DNA of 34,806 nucleotides, from the NCBI GenBank assembly GCA_030040425.1, contig JASHTS010000103.1, positions 1-34,806 on the forward strand. Reading direction: 5' to 3'. A model generated the notes under the pieces. That model ran no database searches. It saw only the letters and a list, made by a program, of their open reading frames with translations, and had not been told where the DNA came from. Positions within the stretch are counted from its first letter, which is position 1. Every line of letters begins with the position of its first letter. The stretch is from Acidobacteriaceae bacterium (GTDB taxonomy: Bacteria; Acidobacteriota; Terriglobia; Terriglobales; Acidobacteriaceae). The position numbers were made by a program, and so were the translations under genes. Shown in pieces: positions 17,593-27,093 of this stretch.

Positions 17593-17948
17593 CCTTCACC
17601 TCGCTGGAATTTCTCTGTCTCCTGCCTGAATCGCCATTCCCCGTCGTCTGTCTCGCGCTCTCTCCGGCTCACCACCATTCCGGCATCCGGACGGGTCGCC
17701 GGCGCCGAGATGGAAACCGTCTCCCGATCCACCGTGATTTCGACACGCCGATGCACCGTGGTTTTCGCTTCGGCTTCTTGCCGGTGCAATTTCGGTGATA
17801 AAATCCGCGACAGGAATTTCATGCGCACGCCTAAGTTGTTGCCCATCGTGGTGCTTTTCCCCGATGCTGCGAGGGCCACTAGAGCACGCACGGCACGCAG
17901 AAGTCTTGAGGACGGCTTGAATTGTTTTGAAGAAACTTGAAGACCGCT
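17593..17948. other. divergent intergenic region
   Basis: About 355 bp between the secreted-protein pair (minus) and the CadC-like regulator (plus). A plus-strand TAAAAT near 17803 preceded by TTGCC could be a weak promoter for the regulator. A 39-codon plus-strand ORF (17821-17940) has AGGAA before its ATG and ends just before the regulator start; I do not call it a gene. Confidence 0.4.
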
Positions 17949-20282
17949 ATGCCCATCGTTTTCAACGGGGTATATAGATTCCATGAGTTCGAGTTGAACC
18001 CCGCAGGACGAGCATTCCTGCGCCGGGGAGAGAGTGTCTCCGTCTCGCCCAAGGCTTTTGAGGTGCTTACCTACCTGGTGGTGAATGCCGGCCGGGTGGT
18101 GACCAAGGACGAGTTGCTGAAGGCCGTGTGGCCCGATTCGTTCGTGGAAGAAAGCAACCTGGCCCAGCACATCTCCGCGCTTCGCAAGGCATTTGGAGAA
18201 GCATCCAATTTCATCGCAACCATTCCCGGCCGCGGATATCAGTTCACCGCTGCCGTCGAAGCGGAGTCTTCACCCTTGCCGGATGCGGGAGCCGCGGCGG
18301 GAAAAGTTCTTGTCCACGGAGTGCGCGAGCGCACGCGGATGGTGATCGAGGAGTCTTCGCTCGTGCCGGCGGCCAAAACCCGGCAATCGCACCTATCCGT
18401 CCCGTGGGCGATGGGGGCAGCTCTGCTGGCGCTGCTGCTGGTCGGGGGTGTGACCTTCGAAATGAAAAAACTCTCCCATCCGCCGGATCTGCGCAAACTG
18501 GTGATCGCGGACTTCCTCAACCTCACCGGCGATCCGGCCTTCGACCGATCCTTGCGGACCGCGCTCGGCGCAGGCCTGGGCCAATCGCCTTACCTGCAGG
18601 TCATGGGGCCGGGCGAGGTGCAATCCGCTTTGGCAACCATGGAGAAGGCTCCCGATACGCCTTTGCTGGGCGACACAGCCCTCGAAGTCTGCCGGCGCAA
18701 CGACTACCAGGCACTGCTCCAAGGGCAGATTGCAACCTCCGGCACCCGATACGAACTCACCATGGAAGTGCTCGGCTGCGTAACCGGCAAATCGCTGGGA
18801 GTGTTCAAGGCGCAGGCCACGAATAAAGACGTGGTCCTCGACACGCTCGACACGCTGGCCGCGCGCGTGCGCAAAAAGCTCGGCGAACCGAACCAATCCA
18901 TTGAGCAATTCCAGGTGTCGATGCGCGAAGCCACGACCTTCTCTTTCGATGCGTTAAAGGCGTACGACACCGGCTCCGACCTCGGCAACGACGGCAAATA
19001 TGAAGCAAGCATTCCCTATTTTCAAAAGGCCGTCGATCTCGATCCGAAGTTCGCTGATGCGCAAGCCAGCCTGGGAACCGCATACTACAACATGGGCTCC
19101 GTGGACAAGGCGGCCCAATACTACAAGAAGGCCTTCGATCTCAGCGCCAACGTCACCCAATTGGAGCGCGTCTACATTCAATCCAATTACTTCATCATGG
19201 AAGAAAGAGACCTGGTTGCCGGCCGTGAGGCGTTCGCGGAATGGACGCGGCTTTACCCTGCGCAGGAGTCTCCCTGGATCGACCTGGCCGTGGTCAACAT
19301 GCAGCTCGGCGACTTTCCCGCGGCAATTGAAGCCGGCGAGCATTCCCTGCGCGATGTGGAAGTGCGGCCGCCGCTCGCCTACGCGAACCTGGCCCAGGCG
19401 TACATGCGCGCAAACCGCTTCGCCGATGCCAAGCGGACCGTCGCGGAAGCCCAGGCGTTGGGCAAAGACAGCCCCCTCACCCACCATCTCTTGCTGCAGA
19501 TGGCCATGATGGAGCAGGATCGCGGTGCGCTCCAGAGAGAGATCGCATGGAGCCGCAAGAACCCCCAGCTTTACTGGTCACTGGAGACGCAGGCCGTTTA
19601 TGAGGCTGAGCAGGGAAGGTACAAGCGCTGCGAAGAGATCTTTGCCGCCGCGATTGCCGATGCGCAAAAGGAAGTGGGCCCGGAGGTGGCCGATAACCTG
19701 CGTTTGGTGGAAGCGGAAGTGGAAATCGAGCTCGGCCGCACCGCCAAGGCAGCGGAAGAGCTTCGCCAAATCAAGAACCAGGGCGATTTCGATTTTGCGA
19801 TAGATTCCGCCCGGACCGGAGACGTGTCGCCGGCGCAGACCTTCGCCCGCGAGCCGGAACAGTTTCCGCACGGCACCTTTGAGCACAATGTCTATCTGCC
19901 CGAGATACGATCGCTCTTGGCGCTCCATCGCGGCGACCCGGCGGGCGCTGTCGCAGCTCTCGAGCCCTCCGTCCCCTACGAGCTGGCAATCTCTGAAGTT
20001 ATCTATCTTCGCGCCCAGGCCTTTCTTGCTGCGCGGCAGGGAGCGAAAGCGCAGGCAGAGTTCCAGAAGCTCGTCGACAATCCCGCGCTGGACGACGCGC
20101 CCTTTCCCAGAAACACGCTTGCCCACCTCGGTCTTGCCCGCGCGTATGTGCTGCAACGCAACAGCGCCGCCGGCCGCGACGAGTACCGGAAATTCTTCGC
20201 ACTCTGGAAAGACGCCGATCCCGATGTCTCCGTGCTCGTTCAGGCGCGCTCTGAGTTTGCGCGCCTTCCTGCGCCGCATTGA
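17949..20282 (+). CDS. CadC-like transmembrane transcriptional regulator with TPR repeats
   Basis: 777 aa from the ATG at 17949; a TTG at 17937 is an in-frame alternative and neither has a strong ribosome binding site. Residues about 10-100 are an OmpR/PhoB-type winged helix (SPKAFEVLTYLV, DELLKAVWPDSFVEESNLAQHISALRKAFG, IPGRGYQF). One membrane helix follows (about 151-170), then a periplasmic part: an alpha/beta domain (about 180-320) and TPR-like helical repeats (about 325-770, e.g. AIPYFQKAVDLDPKFADAQASLGTAYYNMG). This is the common acidobacterial one-component layout: the periplasmic part senses a ligand or partner and the cytoplasmic wHTH binds DNA directly. It is divergent from the secreted-protein pair, its most likely target. 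Confidence 0.82.
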   Translation: MPIVFNGVYRFHEFELNPAGRAFLRRGESVSVSPKAFEVLTYLVVNAGRVVTKDELLKAVWPDSFVEESNLAQHISALRKAFGEASNFIATIPGRGYQFTAAVEAESSPLPDAGAAAGKVLVHGVRERTRMVIEESSLVPAAKTRQSHLSVPWAMGAALLALLLVGGVTFEMKKLSHPPDLRKLVIADFLNLTGDPAFDRSLRTALGAGLGQSPYLQVMGPGEVQSALATMEKAPDTPLLGDTALEVCRRNDYQALLQGQIATSGTRYELTMEVLGCVTGKSLGVFKAQATNKDVVLDTLDTLAARVRKKLGEPNQSIEQFQVSMREATTFSFDALKAYDTGSDLGNDGKYEASIPYFQKAVDLDPKFADAQASLGTAYYNMGSVDKAAQYYKKAFDLSANVTQLERVYIQSNYFIMEERDLVAGREAFAEWTRLYPAQESPWIDLAVVNMQLGDFPAAIEAGEHSLRDVEVRPPLAYANLAQAYMRANRFADAKRTVAEAQALGKDSPLTHHLLLQMAMMEQDRGALQREIAWSRKNPQLYWSLETQAVYEAEQGRYKRCEEIFAAAIADAQKEVGPEVADNLRLVEAEVEIELGRTAKAAEELRQIKNQGDFDFAIDSARTGDVSPAQTFAREPEQFPHGTFEHNVYLPEIRSLLALHRGDPAGAVAALEPSVPYELAISEVIYLRAQAFLAARQGAKAQAEFQKLVDNPALDDAPFPRNTLAHLGLARAYVLQRNSAAGRDEYRKFFALWKDADPDVSVLVQARSEFARLPAPH

Positions 20283-20396
20283 GGGGCAAGCGTTGCGGCT
20301 CGGCCCGATATCCGAATTCTGGCCATTCCTGCCTGCGCGCGAGCGTCCGGTATGACCGATCCGGCTGCGAACCGCAGGATTTTCCGCTGCCTTCTG

Positions 20397-21077
20397 TCAG
20401 GGCCGCGCGTCTTCTGAGTCTTTCACCCACTTCGGCGAAAACTCCTTGTTGCCCGCCTGCAGCTCGATCATCCTTCTTGCCTCGGCCACGTGATGGCGCA
20501 TCAACCTCTCCGCTTCATCGGGAAGGTTATTGCCGATAGCCTCGACGATCTGCAGATGCTCTTCATGCACGACGCGCGGGTCGCGCGAGGCTCTCACCGC
20601 CATGCTGAGCACGCGGTAACCCTCCGCCAGGCGCCGCAGAACCTTGTTGCGCGAGAGGTCCATGATCTTGAGGTGAAATACCCGGTCGCTGGCTCCCATC
20701 TCTTCTTCATTCTTTTCCTGCGACAGCTCCCAGATGTGGTCGGCCATCTTGCGCAGCATCGCCACATCGGCTCGCGAGGTACACTCGCACGCCAGCCGCG
20801 CGGCAAGACCCTCCAGCACCTCGCGCACCTGGTACGCCTCGACCAGCCGGGTGGCGTCGAGCTTCCCCACAAAAACGCCCAGCCTGTCAATGGATTCGAC
20901 CAGCCCCAGCCATTGCAGCTCAAGCAGGGATTCCCTTACCGTGCCCTGGGCGACGCCCAGCTCCTTGGCCAGGCTTTGCTGCGTCAGCCGCTCTCCCGGC
21001 TGGCTCTCTCCCGATAAGATCCGGCGCTGAATCTCTTCGCGAACCTGGTGCCTGCCCACAGGGTTTTGAACCGGCAT
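20397..21077 (-). CDS. GntR-family transcriptional regulator, FCD (FadR-type) subfamily
   Basis: 226 aa; ATG at 21077 with GGGAGGAAG upstream. The N-terminal winged helix (about 8-72) contains the GntR recognition segment LAKELGVAQGTVRESLLEL. The C-terminal all-helical FCD domain (about 78-210) keeps the usual metal/ligand residues: D131 and H135 (DRVFH), H174 (HEEHLQIVEAI) and H196. FCD regulators typically respond to small organic acids such as sugar acids, lactate or pyruvate. That fits the dehydratase/dehydrogenase cluster downstream in the window and suggests a local repressor. It is oriented like the receptor gene 200 bp upstream. Confidence 0.88.
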   Translation of the reverse strand: MPVQNPVGRHQVREEIQRRILSGESQPGERLTQQSLAKELGVAQGTVRESLLELQWLGLVESIDRLGVFVGKLDATRLVEAYQVREVLEGLAARLACECTSRADVAMLRKMADHIWELSQEKNEEEMGASDRVFHLKIMDLSRNKVLRRLAEGYRVLSMAVRASRDPRVVHEEHLQIVEAIGNNLPDEAERLMRHHVAEARRMIELQAGNKEFSPKWVKDSEDARP

Positions 21078-21172
21078 GTCGAGCGCTTCCTCCCTCGTGC
21101 AGCCCCACGGTCGAGACCGTTCAACAGCCCGTCGGGCGCAGTGTTTCCGTGATTTCGATCTTCGATTCCATA

Positions 21173-21209
21173 CTCAAGTCCGCTTCTTGAGCCCGCAATT
21201 CCCGGGCTC
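21173..21209. promoter_or_regulatory. overlapping alternative stem-loops
   Basis: CTCAAG (21173-21178) pairs with CTTGAG (21186-21191), and GAGCCCG (21189-21195) pairs with CGGGCTC (21203-21209). The two stems share three bases and exclude each other. The element lies between the receptor stop and the GntR start. It could be a weak terminator or an operator, but no T-run follows. Confidence 0.3.
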
Positions 21210-21276
21210 GCTGCTGCGCTCGCCCTGCAGCCGCAAAACCTGGGAACTACGGGGTGGGCAAAACGGTTAAGTCAAC

Positions 21277-24200
21277 CTAGAAGATGATCTTCGCCACGAA
21301 CTGCCAGATGCGCTGCGTGCCCACAGGGGAGGGAATATTCACGCTGCCGGTGCTGCTGCTGGTGGCCGTGATCGCTCCGAAAGTTGCCGCGGAGGAAACC
21401 GTGCCTCCTGGGTTGGCCAGGTTGGTGTGGTTCCACGCATTGAAAACCTCGGCCTGGAACTGGCCGTGGACGCGCTTCTCCGCGGCGATGTCCTTGAACA
21501 GCGACAGGTCGGTGTCCTCGTACCCCGGCCCGCGCAGGTAGTTGCGCGGAACGTTGCCGAAAGACTGCGTGTAGCCGTTGGCCGCCGACGGCGCCGGATT
21601 CTTCTCGAAGGCCGCGGGGTTGAACCACTCCGTGACCTTGGAGGCGCCGGCCGGACGCTGGGGGCTGATGCCGGTGAAGGTGGCCAGATCGTTGTTGATG
21701 CCTGACTCCGAGTTGTCCACGCCGCTGAAAATGGTGATCGGCAATCCCGATTGCGACGCCACAATCGCGTTGGCCTGCCAGCCGTTGACGATCGACCCCG
21801 CCAATGCATTCACGTGGAAGCGCGGCAGAACGTAGTTGGCTGATCCGGTGATGCGCAGCGCCTGATCGAAGTCGGCCACGGCTCGATAGGCGTTGAAATT
21901 GTAAGGATCGGACGGCCCATCCTGTCCTTCGGTACCCGAAGAGCCGACATCGATCGTCTTCATCCACACTGCGTTGGCAAGCAAGGTAAAGTTGCGTCCG
22001 CGCCGGGTGGCATTGGCCTCCAGCGCGTTCGTCTTCTCCCAATCGTAGGCATCGGCCAGCTCCACCGAGCCAAGCCCATTGTAAGTGCGCGTGGTTTCGT
22101 ACGCCGCCGCCGGCGGTGGCGTGAACACAAAGGGATTGAACTGGCGGGAGGCCATCACGTGCTCGGCATGATCGCCCACGTAACCCACGTTCATGGCAAA
22201 GCCGTGCCCCAAGTCCTGCTCGATCACAAGGTTGTAATCCTGCGTGAATTCCACCTTCGAAGCCGGATTCAGCACGCCGCCCGAGAGGGGAGTAAGGAAA
22301 GTATACGTCTTGAATTGCGACGGGGAAATATGACCGCGCGGGAACGGATCGCCGCCCGCGAAGGTAGAGAAGGGAGCATCCCACGCCGGCGGGCTGAAGA
22401 GCTCGAGATATAGATCGACAGGCTGCATGGCGTCTGTGCGCTGGTAGAGCAGGCCCTCGGGAAAGTCATAAAACAGGCCGTACGCCCCGCGTACCACGGT
22501 TTTGCCCTTGCCGAAGAGGTTATAGGCAAAGCCGGTGCGCGGTGCAAAATCCTTGAAGTTCTTGTGGTACACCGAGTCGGGCAGGCCGGGATCGCCGACA
22601 AACCACATTCCTTTCGGCGCGTTGGGCGCGATCGTGGACTGGAAGTTGGGATTGGCCAGGTCGAAGCCCACCAACGTTCCGTTGTCGTCGATGGGCGGCA
22701 GCCACGGATCCCAGCGCAGCCCCAAATTCAGCGTCAACGCCGCGTTCAGCTTCCAGTCATCCTGCACAAACAGCGACGGCCGCAGTTCGCGCAGGTAGGC
22801 CTTGCGCCCATTGTCCATGTAGTAGTCCTGCTCGTAGCCGGTATAGAAATCGGCAATGGCATTGCCCGTGCTCGTAAAGCCTGTCGGGGTTATGCCGTTG
22901 GGCGATTGCGTGCGCTTGCCGTTGAAGCCGGGCGAGGTGCTGTCGCCGGGCGTATACGAGTAGTCGTCCATGTCGATGCGGTCGCGTTCCAGGTCGCCGC
23001 CCACGGTAATCGTGTGCCGGTGCGCCACCTTCACAAAATTCGTGGTGAAATCGAACGTGGTCGAGTCCTGCGTGAGCGCGCCGCCGGAGAAGGCCTCGAC
23101 ATATCCGGAAATTTGCGCGCGCACCCCAGGAAAGGGAACCAGGTCCTCGGTCGGGCTGCCGTACGGAGCATTTTGTCCCAGCTCCTGCAGCGTCTTCAGC
23201 CCCGGAGCTTCGGGAATCTGCGTGCGTGCGCCGCGATAGAAGCTGCCGTAAAACGCTCCTGTCAGCGTGTTTGAAAAGATGTGCGCATCGCTGATGGTGA
23301 GCGACTGGTTGCGGAACCTGTTCAGCGCAAAAAATCCCAGCGGCGCCGTGAACGGGCGCTGAAAGTTGTCCTGGTTGTAGAAATACCGCCCCGTCAGGTG
23401 GTCCTTGTCGCCAAGCGCGTAGTCCAGCCGGGTCAGATATTGCGTGCTGTCGATGTTGTTGTTGGTGGTGGAACTGAAGGTTTCGTAGGTGCTGTCGGTC
23501 GATAGCGTGCCCACCGCTTCCTCGCTCGCCAGGTACTGCTTATTTACCGCCGCCGAGAGTGCATCGATGGGGATGGCGTTCGCGCCCGCGTCGGCTGCGG
23601 AAACATCGTCCGTGATGGCGCCGCTGCAGGTGAATCCGCCGGTTCCGCTGGCAGTGGCCGTCTGGCCAAAGCCGCAGCCTGTGGCTGGGTTGAAAAGGGC
23701 CACGCCCTTCGCCAGGAAAGCCGAGAAGTTCCCCGAGAGCTCCGCCGCGGTGGGATATTCAACGGTGATCGGCGTGGGCGCCGAGCGCTGCTGCAAGTCT
23801 TCCGCCGAAAAGAAGAAAAACGCCTTCTTGCTCTTGAAAATAGGCCCTCCCACCGTTCCGCCAAACTGGTTGAGTTTGAAGGGAGGCTCGTACGATTTGT
23901 GCCAGAAGTAGTTGCGTGCGTCGAGCACTGTGTTGCGGAAGTATTCCGAGGCGTCGCCGTGAAGTTCCGCGGTTCCCGAGCGTGTCGAAAGTTGCACCAG
24001 TGCCCCCGCGCCGGGATGCTCGGCGCTGTAGTTCGAGGCTTGGATGGTGAACTCCTGCAAAGCGTCCGGACTGGGCATCGTCGGCACCGAATTGAAGAAG
24101 CGATCGACATAAATTGTGCCGTCGAGCGTGAAGGTGTTCTCCGTTGCGCGCAATCCGTTGACGGAAAGGCCGGTGTTGTCTTCCTGGCCGCTCTCCGTGC

Positions 24201-24714
24201 CCGTGGTCGTCAGCACCGTTCCCGCGGTCAGCGTTGTCAGTTGCAGCGGATTGCGCCCATTGAGCGGCAGGTCGCGCATCTGCTGTTGGCTCACCGACTG
24301 CTCCACCGTTGATGTGCTGGTCTGAATCTGCTGCGTCTCCGATGTCACCGTGATCTCGGTGCTCTGCGTGCCCACGGCCAGTTGGACGGTCAGGTCGATG
24401 GTTTGCCCGGTGAGCAACTGCAACCCCGGGCGCTCTTGCGTTGCGAATCCTGACGCCGCGATCTTCAGCGCGTAGTTGCCGATGGGCAGGTCGGGAAACA
24501 CGAAGATGCCGCTGTCGTTGGTGGCCTCCTCGCGTTTGAGGCCGGTGTTCGCTTCCGTGGCCACCACCGCGGCTTTGGCAACCGCGGCGCCGCTCGGATC
24601 GGTGACCGTTCCTCGAATGATGCCGGTGGATTGTGCGGAGGCGCCTGCTGCTGCGCCCAGCGCGAAAAGCAATGCGAAGCTGGCGAAGAGTCGTTTGCGA
24701 AGTCTGCTGTTCAT
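21277..24714 (-). CDS. Oar-type TonB-dependent outer membrane receptor
   Basis: 1145 aa; ATG at 24714 with AAAGGAAAAC upstream. Signal peptide about 1-28 (GASAQ). CarboxypepD_reg-like domain about 30-115 (GTVTDPSGAAVAKAAVVATE; GIFVFPDLPIGNYALKI). Then a plug-like domain with MRDLPLNGRNPLQLT and VNGLRATENTFTLDG, and a long barrel ending FVAKIIF with terminal Phe. The family is the same as 8598-12134, but the two differ clearly in the plug, so they are not recent duplicates. It follows the Gfo/Idh/MocA gene by 135 bp on the same strand and is the likely outer membrane entry route for the substrate handled by the neighbouring periplasmic enzymes. Confidence 0.85.
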   Translation of the reverse strand: MNSRLRKRLFASFALLFALGAAAGASAQSTGIIRGTVTDPSGAAVAKAAVVATEANTGLKREEATNDSGIFVFPDLPIGNYALKIAASGFATQERPGLQLLTGQTIDLTVQLAVGTQSTEITVTSETQQIQTSTSTVEQSVSQQQMRDLPLNGRNPLQLTTLTAGTVLTTTGTESGQEDNTGLSVNGLRATENTFTLDGTIYVDRFFNSVPTMPSPDALQEFTIQASNYSAEHPGAGALVQLSTRSGTAELHGDASEYFRNTVLDARNYFWHKSYEPPFKLNQFGGTVGGPIFKSKKAFFFFSAEDLQQRSAPTPITVEYPTAAELSGNFSAFLAKGVALFNPATGCGFGQTATASGTGGFTCSGAITDDVSAADAGANAIPIDALSAAVNKQYLASEEAVGTLSTDSTYETFSSTTNNNIDSTQYLTRLDYALGDKDHLTGRYFYNQDNFQRPFTAPLGFFALNRFRNQSLTISDAHIFSNTLTGAFYGSFYRGARTQIPEAPGLKTLQELGQNAPYGSPTEDLVPFPGVRAQISGYVEAFSGGALTQDSTTFDFTTNFVKVAHRHTITVGGDLERDRIDMDDYSYTPGDSTSPGFNGKRTQSPNGITPTGFTSTGNAIADFYTGYEQDYYMDNGRKAYLRELRPSLFVQDDWKLNAALTLNLGLRWDPWLPPIDDNGTLVGFDLANPNFQSTIAPNAPKGMWFVGDPGLPDSVYHKNFKDFAPRTGFAYNLFGKGKTVVRGAYGLFYDFPEGLLYQRTDAMQPVDLYLELFSPPAWDAPFSTFAGGDPFPRGHISPSQFKTYTFLTPLSGGVLNPASKVEFTQDYNLVIEQDLGHGFAMNVGYVGDHAEHVMASRQFNPFVFTPPPAAAYETTRTYNGLGSVELADAYDWEKTNALEANATRRGRNFTLLANAVWMKTIDVGSSGTEGQDGPSDPYNFNAYRAVADFDQALRITGSANYVLPRFHVNALAGSIVNGWQANAIVASQSGLPITIFSGVDNSESGINNDLATFTGISPQRPAGASKVTEWFNPAAFEKNPAPSAANGYTQSFGNVPRNYLRGPGYEDTDLSLFKDIAAEKRVHGQFQAEVFNAWNHTNLANPGGTVSSAATFGAITATSSSTGSVNIPSPVGTQRIWQFVAKIIF

Positions 24715-24849
24715 GTTTTCCTTTCATCGAAGAAGCGTGCCGGAAACGCCTCTCGTCTGTAGGTTGTTGTGTCCGTCCTCAGCGAAGTATGAACCTCATG
24801 TTCGCCTTTCCAGGCAGTTGCCGCGCGCTGCGCGAAACATGCGCGCCCC

Positions 24850-26034
24850 TTAACCGAGTCCCGTACAGATTCTCTGTGACCAATAGGAATCGAGCGCCAT
24901 CATCACCGGCACGCTGGCCGCAATGCCGGTTTCGAGCGGCGCATTCAGCTTGTCGCCCTTCACGATGGCATCGATAAAATTGCCTGTGTGCGCGCGCTCC
25001 AGGCTCTGGTTCGCCACCACCTCCGTGGGCGCGCCGTCATTCGGAGTCAGCGTGTATCCCTTGCGCGTCAGATCGAGCGTTCCCTTTGTGCCTTCGAAAA
25101 ACACCGAAGGCTTTGGATCGCGTACGGAAAGCACCGTAGATTCGAAGTTAAGGTTCCAGCTCTTGTAGCGGATGACCGCGCTGACGGTGTCGGGATTGGT
25201 GAGATCGCCGCGCAGTTCGTAATCGCCGCCCAGCGCCGCTGCGCTCGCGGGCGCGCTGTCGTCGAGCATCCACTGCGCCACGTCGGCCCAGTGCGTGAGA
25301 ATGTCGGCCAGCAATCCGTTCCCGTAGTCGTGGTAAGAACGCCACGAGCTGTACCGGGCGGTTTCATAGGGAACCTTGGGAGCCGGACCGAGAAAAAGAT
25401 CCCAGCGTAGCCCCGCCGGTTTAGGTTCGTCCGGAATCGCCCGGCGCTGCCACGGAAAATTGCTCCACACCGCCCGCACCAGCACCACGCCGCCCAGCGC
25501 GCCCGTGTCGAACACTTCCTGTTTGGCGCGCATGTAATGGGCTCCGCTGCGCTGCTGCATGCCGCATTGCAGAATGCCCTTGCTTGCCTGGGCCGCCTTC
25601 ACCAGCGCCGGCCGCTCGTACCAGCGGTGCAGCGTGGGCTTCTCGAGATACGTATGTTTGTCCGCGCCCAGCGTGTCCTTCGCAATGGTCACGTGCAGGT
25701 GATCGGGCGTGGCAATCAGGACCGCGTCCACATCTCTTCTGTCCAGCATCTTCCCGTACTCGACCGACACTTCCGCCTGCGCCACGTCCCCTTTGAATCG
25801 GCCCTGGAAGACCGCCACCTGCTTGTCGTAAACATCGGCCAGCGCGCGGATCTGTACCCTCGGATCCTGCACAAAGCCGCCGCACACATCCGTTGCGCGC
25901 CGTCCGCAGCCGATGACGCCCAGCCCCACGCGATCGTTGGCGCCTGCAATCGAGTCGTAGGCGCGCGCATCCAGGGCGCGCGCGGTTACCGCGACGGCGG
26001 CTGCCCCGGTCGAGATAAATTCGCGGCGATTCAC
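24850..26034 (-). CDS. Tat-exported Gfo/Idh/MocA-family oxidoreductase
   Basis: 394 aa from a GTG start at 26034, with AAGGAGG 10 bp upstream; the GTG overlaps the stop of the preceding gene (GTGA). The twin-arginine leader is MNRREFISTGAAAVAV. The Rossmann nucleotide-binding loop GVIGCG lies at 39-44, the EKP motif at 131-133, and HWADVAQW from 248 marks the C-terminal alpha/beta domain. The family oxidises or reduces sugar hydroxyls with a tightly held NAD(P). Periplasmic members include glucose-fructose oxidoreductase and NAD-dependent glycosidases (GH109, GH188). Paired with a TIM-barrel isomerase-like protein, it may form a 3-keto-sugar intermediate. The exact reaction cannot be assigned. 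Confidence 0.82.
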   Translation of the reverse strand: MNRREFISTGAAAVAVTARALDARAYDSIAGANDRVGLGVIGCGRRATDVCGGFVQDPRVQIRALADVYDKQVAVFQGRFKGDVAQAEVSVEYGKMLDRRDVDAVLIATPDHLHVTIAKDTLGADKHTYLEKPTLHRWYERPALVKAAQASKGILQCGMQQRSGAHYMRAKQEVFDTGALGGVVLVRAVWSNFPWQRRAIPDEPKPAGLRWDLFLGPAPKVPYETARYSSWRSYHDYGNGLLADILTHWADVAQWMLDDSAPASAAALGGDYELRGDLTNPDTVSAVIRYKSWNLNFESTVLSVRDPKPSVFFEGTKGTLDLTRKGYTLTPNDGAPTEVVANQSLERAHTGNFIDAIVKGDKLNAPLETGIAASVPVMMALDSYWSQRICTGLG

Positions 26035-26951
26035 GATGTGAAAGCCTCCTTCATGACCTTGAACGCCGGAGCGATCACCTTCAGTCCGGCTTGCGAGTGA
26101 TCCGCACGCTCCTCTTCGTTTTCAACCCAGCCTTTCCACCCGATTTGCTTGATGGTGTCGGCCACCGCGCGCAGCGGAAATGTGCCCGTGCCAAGCTCGA
26201 CGTATGCGCCGTTCTTGTAGTCCCGCAGGTGAAAGCCGATAATGCGGCCGGCATGCGCGCGGATAAAAGCCGGAACATCGGCCCCGCCGTGATATGCGTG
26301 GCCCGCATCGAGCACGAAAGAGACCAGCGATGGGTCGGTCCGCGTGTACAGAGCGTCGATCTCGCCGATCTTCGACTGAAACTCCCACCAGTGGTTGTGA
26401 TACGCGGCGGTGATGCCCGCGCTCTGCGCAAAGCGGCCCGCTTCATTCAGTCCGTCGATCTTGCGTTTGAGCTCGTCGGCATCGGCTGCGGGCGCGCCGC
26501 TGAGAATCAGATGAAGGGCGCCCAGCGCCGCTCCGCCTCGAGCCACGGGTTCGTACACTGAGGGAGCCGCAATCTTTGTCTTCGGGTCGTACATCTCATT
26601 CGCAAAGAAAATGTGAATGCCGAAAAAAGTGAGTCCGCTCCGTTCAATGCTGCGCCGCGGCTGCTCCGGAGCCGCGAACTCATTGCGCACATTGCGAAAG
26701 CTCGATTCGAATCCCTGATAGCCGACCTGCTTGACCAGCGCCAGCGTGTCAAGAAAACTCGGGAAACGCCCGGGGTCAATGGGAAATGCATTCAACTGCA
26801 CGCCAAAGCGAATTCCCGCGGGCACTTCGCCGCTTTCGGCCAGCACGCGCGCCGATTCGAGCGGCGCAAGCGCACCGCCAGCCAGCGCGACCAGCGCCTG
26901 CACAACCTCCCTTCGCGTTCTCGCCCCTTTTTTTGTTTGCCGCGCCATCAT
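26031..26951 (-). CDS. Tat-exported xylose-isomerase-like TIM-barrel protein
   Basis: 306 aa (ATG at 26951; a second ATG at 26948). The leader RTRREVVQALVALAGGAL looks like a Tat signal, so this sugar phosphate isomerase/epimerase-type protein is probably periplasmic. Metal-ligand residues of the AP-endonuclease-2/xylose-isomerase fold are present: E82, H187/E190 (HNHWWEF), D215 and H218 (LDAGHAY), H241 and E277 (WVENEEE). The gene is translationally coupled to the Gfo/Idh/MocA gene by a 4-nt GTGA overlap. Such pairs act in keto-sugar or C-/O-glycoside cleavage pathways in other bacteria. The start codon lies about 100 nt after a strong intrinsic terminator, so expression may depend on read-through. 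Confidence 0.78.
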   Translation of the reverse strand: MMARQTKKGARTRREVVQALVALAGGALAPLESARVLAESGEVPAGIRFGVQLNAFPIDPGRFPSFLDTLALVKQVGYQGFESSFRNVRNEFAAPEQPRRSIERSGLTFFGIHIFFANEMYDPKTKIAAPSVYEPVARGGAALGALHLILSGAPAADADELKRKIDGLNEAGRFAQSAGITAAYHNHWWEFQSKIGEIDALYTRTDPSLVSFVLDAGHAYHGGADVPAFIRAHAGRIIGFHLRDYKNGAYVELGTGTFPLRAVADTIKQIGWKGWVENEEERADHSQAGLKVIAPAFKVMKEAFTS

Positions 26952-27054
26952 CCCGCCATCGCTCTTCGTCGCGCTTGTTCAGTTCAAGCTTGCCTGCCTC
27001 GGCCGTCAAGCCGCCGAGCGTTCGCAGGGCAGCACCAAATCCGTCTCGGTCCGC

Positions 27055-27093
27055 AAAAACGAAAAACCCACCGCGCCGCGTGGCGGGTGGGTT
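27055..27093 (-). terminator. intrinsic terminator
   Basis: On the minus strand AACCCACC (27093-27086) pairs with GGTGGGTT (27072-27065). An inner CGCC/GGCG stem stacks on top, and the hairpin is followed by TTTCGTTTTT (27064-27055). It is the clearest intrinsic terminator in the window. It stops transcripts running leftwards about 100 nt before the isomerase-like gene. Confidence 0.85.

Noticed and set aside
17821..17940. 39-codon ORF with AGGAA before its ATG
   Set aside because: It could be a leader peptide for the CadC-like regulator, but its Arg/Ala-rich sequence is unremarkable and no regulatory structure supports it.
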